From CAZHGD01 sp964531735 (GTDB lineage: Bacteria; Armatimonadota; UBA10988): 32,003 bases of DNA. Within the stretch, counting starts at the first letter, position 1, and each line of letters begins with the position of its first letter. The position numbers were made by a program, and so were the translations under genes. Under the pieces are notes generated by a model. It did no database searches. It was not told the DNA's origin and worked only from the letters and a program-made list of their open reading frames with translations. Positions 9,390 to 16,566 of this stretch are shown piece after piece. The DNA lies in the NCBI GenBank assembly GCA_964531735.1, contig CAZHGD010000077.1, forward strand, positions 1-32,003, read 5' to 3'.

Positions 9390-10217
9390 ATGAGGGTCCG
9401 GATGGACGGGTCGATGGTGCAGGTAACGCGAGTCTCGCAACTGGCCGCGGCGTGGGGCACCCACATCGGGCATGTGCGCGCCCACAACGAAGACGCCGTG
9501 GTGGTCGTGCCGTTGGCCACCGGCGGCCTGCTGGCCGCGGTGGCCGACGGCATGGGTGGCCACCAGGCCGGCGAAGTGGCCAGCGCGATGGCCATTGCGA
9601 CCTTGCGGCGAGTGGCCGAGCAGTGGTCAGCCGACGATTCACCGGCGGCGCGAGTGGCCGCCCTGCGGACCGGCCTGCTGGAGGCGGCGACCGCCATCCT
9701 CGACTCCGCGGCGGCCGACGACGAACGGGCCAACATGGGCGCCGCCGTGGTCGTGGCCGCCATCACGCCCGACTCGGCCGTCCACCAGCACGCGGGCGAC
9801 TGCCGGCTGTACTGGTTCCGCGACGGCCAACGTCACTACCGGACCCACGACCACACCATGGTGGAAGTGCTGACGCAACTCGGCGAGATTGACGAGTCCG
9901 CGGCGCACCGCCACCCGTTGCGCAGTCAGCTCTACTCGTGCCTCGGCGGCGGACAGCCGCTCTCGGCGATGGAGATCTCGCCGCCCTGGCAGGATGGCGA
10001 CGCACCCGAGGCGCAGCTCGCGCTCGCCGCCGGCGACCTGCTGCTCCTCTGCTCCGACGGCCTGCACACCGTCATCGGCGAGGAGCGTCTGCAACGAACC
10101 GTGCGCGACGGCTGGCCGCGGCCGTGCGAGGAGCTGGCTCAGGAGTTGATCGACGCCGCGCTACGCGCCGGCGGCAACGACAACATCGGCGTGGTGGTCG
10201 TGCGCGTCACCGCGTGA
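9390..10217 (+). CDS. PP2C-family serine/threonine protein phosphatase
   Basis: 275 residues, full length for the bacterial Stp/PrpC type. Metal- and phosphate-binding motifs are intact: RAHNED (R30, D35), DGMGGH (D53), GDCRLYW, CSDGLHT (D223) and GGNDNIGVVVV (D264). These coordinate the two Mn/Mg ions that hydrolyse phosphoserine/threonine. The start is uncertain among ATG 9390, 9402 and 9414; 9402 has GAGGG closely upstream. The family normally reverses Hanks-type kinases, but no such kinase is in the window. The gene converges with the sugar permease gene, four bases apart, and their stop codons form a 10-bp palindrome. Confidence 0.93.
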   Translation: MRVRMDGSMVQVTRVSQLAAAWGTHIGHVRAHNEDAVVVVPLATGGLLAAVADGMGGHQAGEVASAMAIATLRRVAEQWSADDSPAARVAALRTGLLEAATAILDSAAADDERANMGAAVVVAAITPDSAVHQHAGDCRLYWFRDGQRHYRTHDHTMVEVLTQLGEIDESAAHRHPLRSQLYSCLGGGQPLSAMEISPPWQDGDAPEAQLALAAGDLLLLCSDGLHTVIGEERLQRTVRDGWPRPCEELAQELIDAALRAGGNDNIGVVVVRVTA

Positions 10218-10224
10218 GCGCTCA
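10215..10224. other. Perfect palindrome containing both convergent stop codons
   Basis: TGAGCGCTCA at 10215-10224 contains the TGA of the phosphatase gene and, on the other strand, the TGA of the permease gene. It is too short to be a convincing terminator by itself. Confidence 0.5.
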
Positions 10225-11199
10225 GTCGGCCGCGCCGCGCAGACGCCGCAGCCAGCGGTCGTAGAGCACGGCCAGCACGATCAGCGGGCCGATGACGACC
10301 TTCTCCCACTCGTTCGGCACCTGCAGCAGGTTGCAGCCGTTGCGCAGCACGGCCATGATGGCCACACCCAGCAGCGCGCCACCCACCCCGCCCTGCCCAC
10401 CGTTGAGACTGGCCCCACCGATGACCACCGCGGCGATGGAGTCCAACTCCACCAACTCGCCCATCAACGGCGCCGCGCAACTGTTGCGCCCGGTCTCGAT
10501 GGCCCCGGCGGCCCCGACCAGGACGCCGCAGGCGGCGAACACCCAGACCAGGTTGCGGTCCACGCGCACGCCGCTCAACCGCGCGGCGATGGGATTGGCG
10601 CCGGTGGCGTAGGCGTTGCGGCCGAACACCGACGCGGTCAACATGAAGTGTACCGCCAGCGAGACGGCCAACAGCACCCAGACCGGCAGCGGCACGCGGC
10701 CCACGGTGGTCAAGACCACCTGGTTGAGGGCAAACGCACCGCTGACCGTCCGGCTGCCGGTCAGCGCCAGCGACAGACCGCGGGCCAGGCCCATCATGGC
10801 CAGGGTCACGACAAAGGCCGGGACCTTGGCCCGTGTGGTCACCAGGCCGTTCACCCAGCCGCAGAAGCCACCGACCAGCAGCGAGACCAGCATGGCCACA
10901 CCGACCGGCAGGCCGTGGTTGAGCAGCAGGGCGCCGCTGACCGCCGACAGCGCCATGACCGAGCCGACACTGAGGTCAATCTGGCCGCTGAGGATGACCA
11001 GCGTCTGGCCGACGGCGATCAGCGCCAGTGGCACGCTACGCGTGATGACGTTGGTCAGGTTCTCGCCGGTGAGGAACACCGGCTTGGCCGCGGTCACGCC
11101 GCCGGCCAGCACAAACAGCATCAGCAGCGGCGCCAGCACCTGCCCCCACTGGAGCAGGCGCAGACGCACTGAGCGAGGCGGCGCGACCGGCTGGCTCAC
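10222..11199 (-). CDS. RbsC-type sugar ABC transporter permease
   Basis: 325 residues from the GTG at 11199, which overlaps the stop of the upstream gene as GTGA; an upstream TTG at 11214 would add five residues. Family landmarks of the BPD_transp_2 permeases are clear: LIAVGQTLVILSGQIDLSVGSVMAL, GFCGWVNGLVTTRAKVPAFVVTL, and the cytoplasmic GANPIAARLSGV loop that contacts the ATPase, then LDSIAAVVIGGASLNGGQGGVGG. About eight to ten membrane helices are expected. It would import a pentose or other monosaccharide with an RbsA-like ATPase and a periplasmic binding protein, but neither is in the window. The upstream partner is an ASRT-family protein, which strengthens the sugar link. Confidence 0.92.
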   Translation of the reverse strand: MSQPVAPPRSVRLRLLQWGQVLAPLLMLFVLAGGVTAAKPVFLTGENLTNVITRSVPLALIAVGQTLVILSGQIDLSVGSVMALSAVSGALLLNHGLPVGVAMLVSLLVGGFCGWVNGLVTTRAKVPAFVVTLAMMGLARGLSLALTGSRTVSGAFALNQVVLTTVGRVPLPVWVLLAVSLAVHFMLTASVFGRNAYATGANPIAARLSGVRVDRNLVWVFAACGVLVGAAGAIETGRNSCAAPLMGELVELDSIAAVVIGGASLNGGQGGVGGALLGVAIMAVLRNGCNLLQVPNEWEKVVIGPLIVLAVLYDRWLRRLRGAAD

Positions 11200-11588
11200 G
11201 ATTCGAGCGGCCAACCCATGACGCTGAACAGCGCCAGGTTCGGTTGCGTCACGTCGAGCCGCGAATGCTGCACCACGACGTTGCGGCTGGCGGTCAGCCG
11301 CAGCGAATAGGGTGTGTCACGCGGCAGCAGCTCGCCGTTGTGGTCGCGGCAGGCGTCCAGGCGGTAGTGCCACGAGCGCTCGGCGCCGACGGTGAACTGG
11401 ATGCCCTTGATCGGGTCGCGGTCCTCGAAGTAGATGTCGAGCACGCACTCGGCCGGCTCGTCGCCGTCGTTGAGAATGCAGACGCTCTCATGCGAGAAGT
11501 AGCCGGTCGGCCCGGTGCAACCCTCCGGCGTGGTGGCCAGATAGCCGTCCGGAACGATCCACAACCGATGCCCGTGTCCTTCCGCCAT
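11196..11588 (-). CDS. Sensory rhodopsin transducer (ASRT) family protein
   Basis: 130 residues without signal peptide or membrane segment. It matches the Anabaena sensory rhodopsin transducer family along its length: a WIVPDGYLA-type start, FSHESVCILNDGDEPAECVL, DIYFEDRDP, a Trp/His-containing middle, and the strongly conserved ending VVVQHSRLD with LFSVMGWPL. The fold is a small tetrameric beta-sandwich. Comparative work by others has proposed that rhodopsin-less members bind sugars and regulate sugar operons. Here the stop overlaps the permease GTG (GTGA), so the two are probably translated together, in line with that idea. AGGAG lies 9 nt before the ATG, and a good promoter is at 11620-11648. 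No rhodopsin gene is present. Confidence 0.88.
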   Translation of the reverse strand: MAEGHGHRLWIVPDGYLATTPEGCTGPTGYFSHESVCILNDGDEPAECVLDIYFEDRDPIKGIQFTVGAERSWHYRLDACRDHNGELLPRDTPYSLRLTASRNVVVQHSRLDVTQPNLALFSVMGWPLES

Positions 11589-11619
11589 GTGCTCTCGCTC
11601 CTATCTGTGATCGCGGGCG

Positions 11620-11648
11620 AGGATAGCACGCAGGGCGGCGGGCGGCAA
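11620..11648 (-). promoter_or_regulatory. Predicted sigma-70-type promoter for the ASRT-permease operon
   Basis: Minus strand: -35 TTGCCG (11648-11643), 17-bp spacer, -10 TATCCT (11625-11620) with TG one base before the hexamer (extended -10). The predicted transcript starts about 25 nt before the ATG at 11588, leaving no room for a riboswitch. Confidence 0.6.
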
Positions 11649-11674
11649 GGGCCGGGCTTGGCTCAGAGACAGGC

Positions 11675-11695
11675 GGCGCGTTCGGCGAACGCGCC
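11675..11695. terminator. 9-bp GC-rich hairpin next to the assembly gap
   Basis: Arms GGCGCGTTC (11675-11683) and GAACGCGCC (11687-11695) pair perfectly around a 3-nt loop. If the two 55-mers are merged, this hairpin follows directly after the TAG of the small gene transcribed from the right (stop triplet at 11696-11698 in the left copy), which would place it as that operon's terminator and just upstream of the ASRT promoter. It could also be a copy of a dispersed palindromic repeat that broke the assembly. Confidence 0.45.
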
Positions 11696-11738
11696 CTACC
11701 GCGGGCCATTAGCCGGAAACACCGCGACGCGCCTCAGC
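11684..11738. repeat. 55-bp direct repeat, left of N gap
   Basis: This 55-mer is identical base for base to 11839-11893 and abuts the run of Ns. It shares part of the hairpin at 11675-11695. The exact 55-nt length equals a standard de Bruijn k-mer size, pointing to overlapping contig ends. Confidence 0.9.
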
Positions 11739-11838
11739 NNNNNNNNNNNNNNNNNNNNNNNNNNNNNNNNNNNNNNNNNNNNNNNNNNNNNNNNNNNNNN
11801 NNNNNNNNNNNNNNNNNNNNNNNNNNNNNNNNNNNNNN
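11739..11838. other. Scaffold gap of 100 Ns
   Basis: Exactly 100 unknown bases, a conventional placeholder length. The same 55-mer lies immediately on both sides, so the gap is likely an unresolved join between two contigs that share a k-mer, not a measured 100-bp distance. Any reading frame drawn across it is meaningless. Confidence 0.98.
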
Positions 11839-11893
11839 GGCGAACGCGCCCTACCGCGGGCCATTAGCCGGAAACACCGCGACGCGCCTCAGC
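11839..11893. repeat. 55-bp direct repeat, right of N gap
   Basis: Identical to 11684-11738. It contains the TAG stop of the small minus-strand reading frame, so that frame ends the same way whichever copy is real. Confidence 0.9.
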
Positions 11894-12009
11894 AGCGGCG
11901 CACCAGGACGCGCCGGAGCCCGCAGGTCGCCGCCGCCACCGCGCATCGCGTCCGGCCCGAGGGCGGCGAGGGACACGAGTACCGCCAACCCGACCGGCGC
12001 AACCGGCAT
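11851..12009 (-). CDS. Putative 52-residue hydrophobic small protein
   Basis: A short frame starting at ATG 12009 with an unusually strong AGGAGGT ribosome site 4-5 nt upstream. Residues 5-20 (PVGLAVLVSLAALGPD) are hydrophobic, like a signal peptide or single membrane segment, although the usual N-terminal positive charge is missing; the rest is rich in Pro, Arg and Gly. It lies 130 bp downstream of the lipoprotein gene on the same strand, so it could end that operon. It stops inside the 55-mer next to the gap. No family is recognised. It could instead be a spurious frame in GC-rich DNA, and the ribosome site is the main support. Confidence 0.4.
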   Translation of the reverse strand: MPVAPVGLAVLVSLAALGPDAMRGGGGDLRAPARPGAPLLRRVAVFPANGPR

Positions 12010-12139
12010 GGTGACCTCCTCCGCGGACAGCCGCGCGCTGTGGCCGAGCCACTGCCTGCCTTCGACACGGTCGCTCGGCCGCCTCCTCAGGCCCGACCAT
12101 CCGCCCGCCGCTGTAGGCCGGCGCACACACGCCTCGGCA

Positions 12140-12727
12140 TCATGGCAGCGCGACCAAGTGGCGCGGACGGCCGTCGTCCGCCATGGTCAGTTGGAGGCGG
12201 CGGCCGAGGAACGGATGGGGCGGAGACAGCACAATCAGCACCAACCAGACTGGCTGGGCGTCGGCCGAGAGCCGGCCATGGCGGGCGCGGGCGCTCGCGC
12301 GCTCGTGCCGCTCCACCCGCGTGACCTGGTACGCGGCGGCCTCCAACCAGAGCAACTCACGAAGCAACCGCCCGGCCGCCGCCTCGACCTCAGCTCGGTT
12401 GAGGGGCGTGGCGTGACGGAACTGCTGCTGGAAGGCCGCCGAGCGGAAGCCCCAGGCCACGATGCCGCCGTCCGCGATGAAGACCCGCTGGGCCGGTTCG
12501 CCACCGGGTTCGGCGAGCTCGATCGGGTGGTCGAACCAGCCGAGCCGCAGCAGCGGACGCAAGCGGGTGACGGGCACGCCCAGGCACCGGGCGACGTAGC
12601 GGATCGCCCGCCAGTTCGCGACCAAGCCGGGCGTCGCTGCCACGAGGCAGCCCGCGACGACCAGCGACAGTCCGACCAGCGCGATTCGCTGGCGACTCGG
12701 TGTGCGCCTCGCTGCCACAGCTCTCAT
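12140..12727 (-). CDS. Putative lipoprotein of unknown function
   Basis: 195 residues from ATG 12727. A basic N-terminus (ARRTPSRQR) leads into a hydrophobic segment ending LVVAGC, a good lipobox with C27 as the lipidated cysteine, so the protein is likely anchored to a membrane on the outside. The remainder is a mixed alpha/beta sequence with VFIADGGIVAWGF and, near the end, VWLVLIVLSPPHPFLGRRLQLTM; no family is recognised. GGAGG lies only 2 nt before the ATG and 11 nt before an alternative GTG at 12718, so the start is uncertain. The next gene downstream is the putative 52-aa protein. Confidence 0.6.
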   Translation of the reverse strand: MRAVAARRTPSRQRIALVGLSLVVAGCLVAATPGLVANWRAIRYVARCLGVPVTRLRPLLRLGWFDHPIELAEPGGEPAQRVFIADGGIVAWGFRSAAFQQQFRHATPLNRAEVEAAAGRLLRELLWLEAAAYQVTRVERHERASARARHGRLSADAQPVWLVLIVLSPPHPFLGRRLQLTMADDGRPRHLVALP

Positions 12728-13257
12728 GGCCTCCTCACGAGTGGCCGGCGGTGCGTGGCGACATGTCACCGGAAGACCACCTCGTCCACCATGGCACCCG
12801 ACACAGAGCCTTCGCTGCCCAGTCGAGCCAGCCCGCAGACTGGGGCACGACGCCAGCGAACAGCGACCTCGCCGGTCGGCGCTGCTCCTGCGCGCGAGGC
12901 CCAGCGGCGGGGCCGCACGCCTTCGTCACGGCAGGCGGCGAATCCTCGCTGCTGGGCCTCGCGCGCGACGGCGCCGGAGCTGACTGCCCACGTCGCTCCC
13001 TGGCAGCGTCGCGTCACTCCACGCGTTGTTCCCATACCAAGCCGACGAACCTGCGCGCAAGCGGCACCATGTTCGCTCTCGGGCTGGCCGTCGGCCTGGC
13101 CTGGCCGCGCTGGCCCTCGCCGACACCAGGCCACGGTGAGCGCCGGGCCGTCAACACCGCGCTCCGGGGCCACACACCGCGGGCCAGACCGGCAGCAGGC
13201 GTAACCACCTTGCCAGGATCGCGCCCTTCGGCGACCATGGGTTCTGGAGAGATGGCG
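12728..13257. other. 530-bp stretch without a supported gene
   Basis: Several frames stay open here on both strands because of the high GC, but none has a good start, a family resemblance or a clear signal peptide. Frames ending at 12735, 12766 and 13014 on the minus strand and plus-strand extensions into the downstream dehydrogenase were examined and not accepted. A TTGCCA at 13210-13215 could be a -35 element for the dehydrogenase gene, but no good -10 follows it. Confidence 0.5.
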
Positions 13258-14616
13258 ATGGAGCTGGACCCGACCGACGTTGCTGGGCTGCAACAGGCTG
13301 TGCTGGCCTGGGCGGCACCGGGTGAACGGCTCTGCGGGGTGCCCATCGAGCGGATTGTGCTCAGCGACGATGCCTTGGCGCTGTTGCCGCGGCTGGTGCG
13401 CGAACTGAGCAGTGGGCCGGCCGTGCTGGTCGTCGACCAGACGCCGATGACGCGGCTCGGCAGCGACGTCAAGGACCAGGTCGCCCGGTCGCTGTCGGCG
13501 GTGCTGCCGTTGACCGTGCGCGTGTTGCCCGAGCCGTTCCATGCCGATCTGCCGAGCGCGCGCGCACTGGCGGCCGAGCTGGACGGCGTCGGCGTGATCA
13601 TCAGCCTGGGCTCGGGCGGCGTCACCGATGTGGCCAAGTATGCGCGGCACCTGAGCGGCCGGCGCCTGCCGTTCGTCAGCGTGCCGACCGCCGCGAGCGT
13701 CACCGCCTTCACCTCGGCACTGTCGGTGCTGCTCGTCGACGGCGCCAAGCGCACGCTGCCGTCAGCGCCGCCCGAAGTGGTGGTCTGCGACCTGCCCACC
13801 TTGTGTGAAGCGCCGGTGGCCATGACCGCCGCCGGCTTCGGCGACGTGTTGGCGCGCAGCGTCTCGTATGGTGACTGGTACCTGGCCGCCGAGCTCGGCA
13901 TGGCTGACGGGTTCAGCCACGTGCCCGGCCGCATGTTGGCCGCCTGCGAGCAGGTCATGCTCGGCCTGGCCGAAGGCGTGGCCACGCGCCGGCCGGCGGC
14001 GGTGAAGGCTGTCATGGAGGCCGTGCTGCTGTCGGGCATGGCCATGTCGGTGGTCGGGCAGACGTCGCCGCTGTCGGGCTGGGAGCACGTCATCAGCCAC
14101 TTCCTGGACATGACCGCCGACCACGACGGGCGGCGGCCGGCACTCCACGGCGAGCAGGTCGGTGTGGCCACGCTCATCGCCGCGCGAGCCTATGAGCAGG
14201 CCTGGCCGCAGCTCGACCTCGCCGCGCTGAGCGCCGAGCTGAGCGACGACCGCCTCGCCGCCGGCGAGGCGCGGGTCAAGGCGGTGTTCGATCGCTTCGA
14301 TGCCTCGGGCGCGCTGTCGGCCGAGGTCTGGCGCGACTACCGCAAGAAGCTGACGCGCTGGCAGGCGGTGCGCCCGCGGCGCGAGGCTTTCGCGGCGCGC
14401 AAGCGCTCGGGCGAGCTGGACGCGGTGGTGGCGGACATGGTGCGCCCGTCGGCCGCTATCGAGGCGGCGCTACGGCGTGCCGGGGCGCCGCTGGAGTTCG
14501 GCCAGATGACGCAACCGGTGCCGGCGGCGACCGCTGAGGCGGCGGTGCGGCACAGCCACCTGATTCGCGAGCGGTTCACCCTCGGCGATCTGCTCGACCG
14601 CGAGCAGTACGCCTGA
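13258..14616 (+). CDS. AraM-like sn-glycerol-1-phosphate dehydrogenase
   Basis: 452 residues from ATG 13258, chosen because GGAG lies 8 nt upstream; the ATG at 13252 is too close to it. The N-terminal Rossmann-type half contains IISLGSGGVTDVAKYAR, the NAD(P)-binding GSG(x)xxD motif of the iron-alcohol-dehydrogenase superfamily, followed by PFVSVPTAASVTAFTS. The C-terminal half has metal-ligand candidates D196 (AAGFGDVLAR), H277 (SGWEHVISHF) and H297 (LHGEQVGV), with spacing typical of G1P dehydrogenases. The family reduces dihydroxyacetone phosphate to sn-glycerol-1-phosphate; bacterial AraM proteins do this in the cytoplasm, sometimes beside arabinose genes. It is somewhat longer than AraM (about 390). 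Neither a GGGP/heptaprenylglyceryl synthase nor arabinose genes are nearby, so the pathway is unknown. Confidence 0.85.
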   Translation: MELDPTDVAGLQQAVLAWAAPGERLCGVPIERIVLSDDALALLPRLVRELSSGPAVLVVDQTPMTRLGSDVKDQVARSLSAVLPLTVRVLPEPFHADLPSARALAAELDGVGVIISLGSGGVTDVAKYARHLSGRRLPFVSVPTAASVTAFTSALSVLLVDGAKRTLPSAPPEVVVCDLPTLCEAPVAMTAAGFGDVLARSVSYGDWYLAAELGMADGFSHVPGRMLAACEQVMLGLAEGVATRRPAAVKAVMEAVLLSGMAMSVVGQTSPLSGWEHVISHFLDMTADHDGRRPALHGEQVGVATLIAARAYEQAWPQLDLAALSAELSDDRLAAGEARVKAVFDRFDASGALSAEVWRDYRKKLTRWQAVRPRREAFAARKRSGELDAVVADMVRPSAAIEAALRRAGAPLEFGQMTQPVPAATAEAAVRHSHLIRERFTLGDLLDREQYA

Positions 14617-14633
14617 GCCGGGGTGGCCCGGCT
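14616..14633. terminator. Hairpin between convergent G1PDH-like and GNAT genes
   Basis: Arms AGCCGGG (14616-14622) and CCCGGCT (14627-14633) form a perfect 7-bp stem with loop GTGG. It begins on the last base of the dehydrogenase stop and ends 4 bases before the GNAT stop, so it can serve both directions. There is no T-tract. Confidence 0.45.
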
Positions 14634-14637
14634 GCGG

Positions 14638-15462
14638 CTACCGCGCCTTGGGCGAACTCCACAGGGCGCCCGTGGCCGCCAGACGGAAACCACAGCGCTC
14701 CAGGTTGTGCTGGCTGGTCGAGTCGAACAGCGTCTGGCAGCAGGCGATGTCGCAGCCGGCCTCCGCCGCGTCGGCCAGGCGTTGGTAGACCAGGGCGGTC
14801 TGGCAGCCATGGCCGCGCATGGTCGGTACCGTACCGGCAATGGCCAGATAGCCCACGCCGTCGGTGGTGGTCAGCATCGCCACACCGGCGGGCTGGCCGC
14901 GCAGTTCGGCCACGTAGAACCACCAGTCGTCGACACTGGGCCAAGCCGCGATGTGCGCCCGTGCGGCGTCGCGGTCGTACGACTGGAAGCCGAAACTGGT
15001 CATGAACAGGTCGGCCCACAGCTCGCCCTCGCCCGGCGCCAGGCGCCGGACGCGGACGTCCGCCGGCGGCGCGGGTATGGCGGTGGTGGGCTCACCGACC
15101 ATCAAGCTGGCCCACTGCGCGGGGGCCAGGCCGCGGTCGGCCAGCGCCCGGGCGTGGCCTTCGGTGAACCAGCCAGGCCACGCTTCGGCGTAGGCACGCA
15201 CGCCGTTCTCCTGGAACAGGTCGACCATCGCGTCGATGTCCGACTCGAGGTCGGGCTCCAGGCCAAGGATGTTGTTCGTGAACTGGTCATCGGGCCGGCC
15301 GCGGCAGATCAGCACGGTGGCATCGCCAAAGGCGTGTATCGAGACGCCGAGCGGATTGAACGGAATCTCCTCCAGCATCCGGCAACGGCGCACGCGGATG
15401 TCGTGTTCGGGGCGCGTCAAGCGCCGCACCAGGTCCGCGGTGACCAACGTCTGCGACCCCAT
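14638..15462 (-). CDS. GNAT family N-acetyltransferase
   Basis: 274 residues from ATG 15462, preceded by GGAGGGAG at a good spacing; a longer frame to 15540 lacks support. The C-terminal 130 residues form a GNAT fold: WWFYVAELRGQPAGVAML (beta4), then the acetyl-CoA pyrophosphate loop VPTMRGHGCQTALV, a Q/R-x-x-G-x-G/A variant, then CDIACCQTLFDSTSQHNLERCGFRL, matching the beta5-alpha4 region with the N...Y/C-x-x-x-GF pattern. The N-terminal half (1-130) may be a degenerate second GNAT domain, as in tandem GNAT proteins. The substrate is unknown. It is expressed divergently from the E1 beta gene. Confidence 0.85.
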   Translation of the reverse strand: MGSQTLVTADLVRRLTRPEHDIRVRRCRMLEEIPFNPLGVSIHAFGDATVLICRGRPDDQFTNNILGLEPDLESDIDAMVDLFQENGVRAYAEAWPGWFTEGHARALADRGLAPAQWASLMVGEPTTAIPAPPADVRVRRLAPGEGELWADLFMTSFGFQSYDRDAARAHIAAWPSVDDWWFYVAELRGQPAGVAMLTTTDGVGYLAIAGTVPTMRGHGCQTALVYQRLADAAEAGCDIACCQTLFDSTSQHNLERCGFRLAATGALWSSPKAR

Positions 15463-15522
15463 GACAGGTCTCCCTCCGGCGAGTGTGGTGGCGCCGACGG
15501 CGGTGACAGCAGGCAGCCCGCC

Positions 15523-15552
15523 TTGACGCCACCAGGGCAAAGGCGCTACAAC
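15523..15552 (+). promoter_or_regulatory. Predicted sigma-70-type promoter for the E1 beta-GH-GT operon
   Basis: -35 TTGACG (15523-15528), 18-bp spacer, -10 TACAAC (15547-15552). Transcription would start about 16 nt before the ATG at 15575. It lies in the 112-bp gap shared with the divergent GNAT gene. Confidence 0.55.
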
Positions 15553-15574
15553 CTCGCTCTAGTGAGACCTCTTG

Positions 15575-16555
15575 ATGCCCGAGATGTTCTACTCGCACGC
15601 GCTTCGCGAGGCCCTGTGCCAGGAGATGGACCGCGATGAGCGGGTGCTGCTGCTCGGTGAAGACATCGCCGCCTACGGTGGCTCGTTCAAAGTGACGGCC
15701 GGCCTGCTCGACCGCTACGGCCCTGACCGCGTGCGCGACACACCGATCAGCGAGAACTGCATCGTCGGCCTCTGCACCGGCGCCGCGCTCATGGGCCTGC
15801 GGCCGGTGGCCGAGATCATGTTCATGGACTTCATCGCCCTGGCGATGGACCAGATCGTCAACCACGCCGCCAAATTCCATTACATGTACGGTGCGCAGCG
15901 CCCGGTGCCCATCGTCATTCGCACGCCCGCCGGCGGCGGGCGCGGCTACGGACCGACACACAGCCAGAGCCTGGAGGCGTGGTTCCTGCACACCCCCGGA
16001 CTGAAGATCGCCTGCCCGGCCACCCCGGCCGATGCCAAGGGGCTGCTGACCACGGCCATGCGCGATGACGACCCGGTGCTGTTCGTCGAGAACAAGCTGC
16101 TCTACTCGGTGAAAGGCGAGGTACCCGAGGGCGACTACACCGTGCCGTTCGGCCAGGCGCAGGTGGCGCGCGAGGGCGGCGACTTGACCATCATCGCCTG
16201 GTCGCGCATGGTCGGCGAGTCCGTGATCGCCGCCGACGCCCTCGCCGACCAGCACGGCATCGAGGCCGAAGTGCTCGACCTGCGCACCTTGGCGCCGCTG
16301 GATACGCAGGCGGTCGCCGAGGCCGTGTCGCGCACGGGCCGCGCGATGATCGTCGAAGAGGGCACCGCGACCGGTGGCGTGGCCGCCGAAATCGGCTTTC
16401 GCATCTTCGAGACGGCGTTCGAGTACCTCGACGCGCCGCTCAAGCGCGTCTGCGGCCTCGACGTGCCGATCCCCTGCGCTACGGCTCTGGAGAGCGCGGT
16501 GCTGCCTGAGCGCAGCCGCATCGCCACCGCCGCCTACGAGTTGGCCAACCTCTGA
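15575..16555 (+). CDS. Thiamine-diphosphate-dependent dehydrogenase E1 component, beta subunit
   Basis: 326 residues, the usual length for PdhB/AcoB/BkdA2-type subunits. Landmarks: LREALCQEMDRDERVLLLGEDIAAYGGSF, DTPISE with E60, the glutamate that activates the cofactor, VNHAAKFHYMYG, and the C-terminal transketolase-like half with EAEVLDLRTLAPLD. It needs an alpha subunit to form the active heterotetramer that decarboxylates a 2-oxo acid or acetoin and passes the acyl group to an E2 lipoyl protein. No alpha subunit, E2 or E3 is present in the window; upstream is a divergent GNAT gene. It starts at ATG 15575, right after an in-frame TTG, and lies 11 nt upstream of the hydrolase gene, so the operon context is unusual. 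Confidence 0.92.
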   Translation: MPEMFYSHALREALCQEMDRDERVLLLGEDIAAYGGSFKVTAGLLDRYGPDRVRDTPISENCIVGLCTGAALMGLRPVAEIMFMDFIALAMDQIVNHAAKFHYMYGAQRPVPIVIRTPAGGGRGYGPTHSQSLEAWFLHTPGLKIACPATPADAKGLLTTAMRDDDPVLFVENKLLYSVKGEVPEGDYTVPFGQAQVAREGGDLTIIAWSRMVGESVIAADALADQHGIEAEVLDLRTLAPLDTQAVAEAVSRTGRAMIVEEGTATGGVAAEIGFRIFETAFEYLDAPLKRVCGLDVPIPCATALESAVLPERSRIATAAYELANL

Positions 16556-16566
16556 AGGAGACCGCG

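Noticed and set aside
9264..9563. Longer start for the diguanylate cyclase
   Set aside because: It would overlap the divergent phosphatase gene, lacks family sequence, and the GTG at 9263 has a good ribosome site.
11196..11588. A light-sensing rhodopsin system
   Set aside because: Only the transducer-family protein is present; no seven-helix retinal protein occurs in the window.
11244..11867. Plus-strand frame reading through the N run
   Set aside because: It includes unknown residues from the gap and is antisense to the ASRT gene.
12008..13204. Plus-strand open frame of 398 codons
   Set aside because: It is antisense to the lipoprotein gene, has no recognisable domain and looks like a GC-rich shadow.
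12735..13240. Minus-strand frames upstream of the lipoprotein gene
   Set aside because: No start with a ribosome site, no family match, and three frames are equally open.
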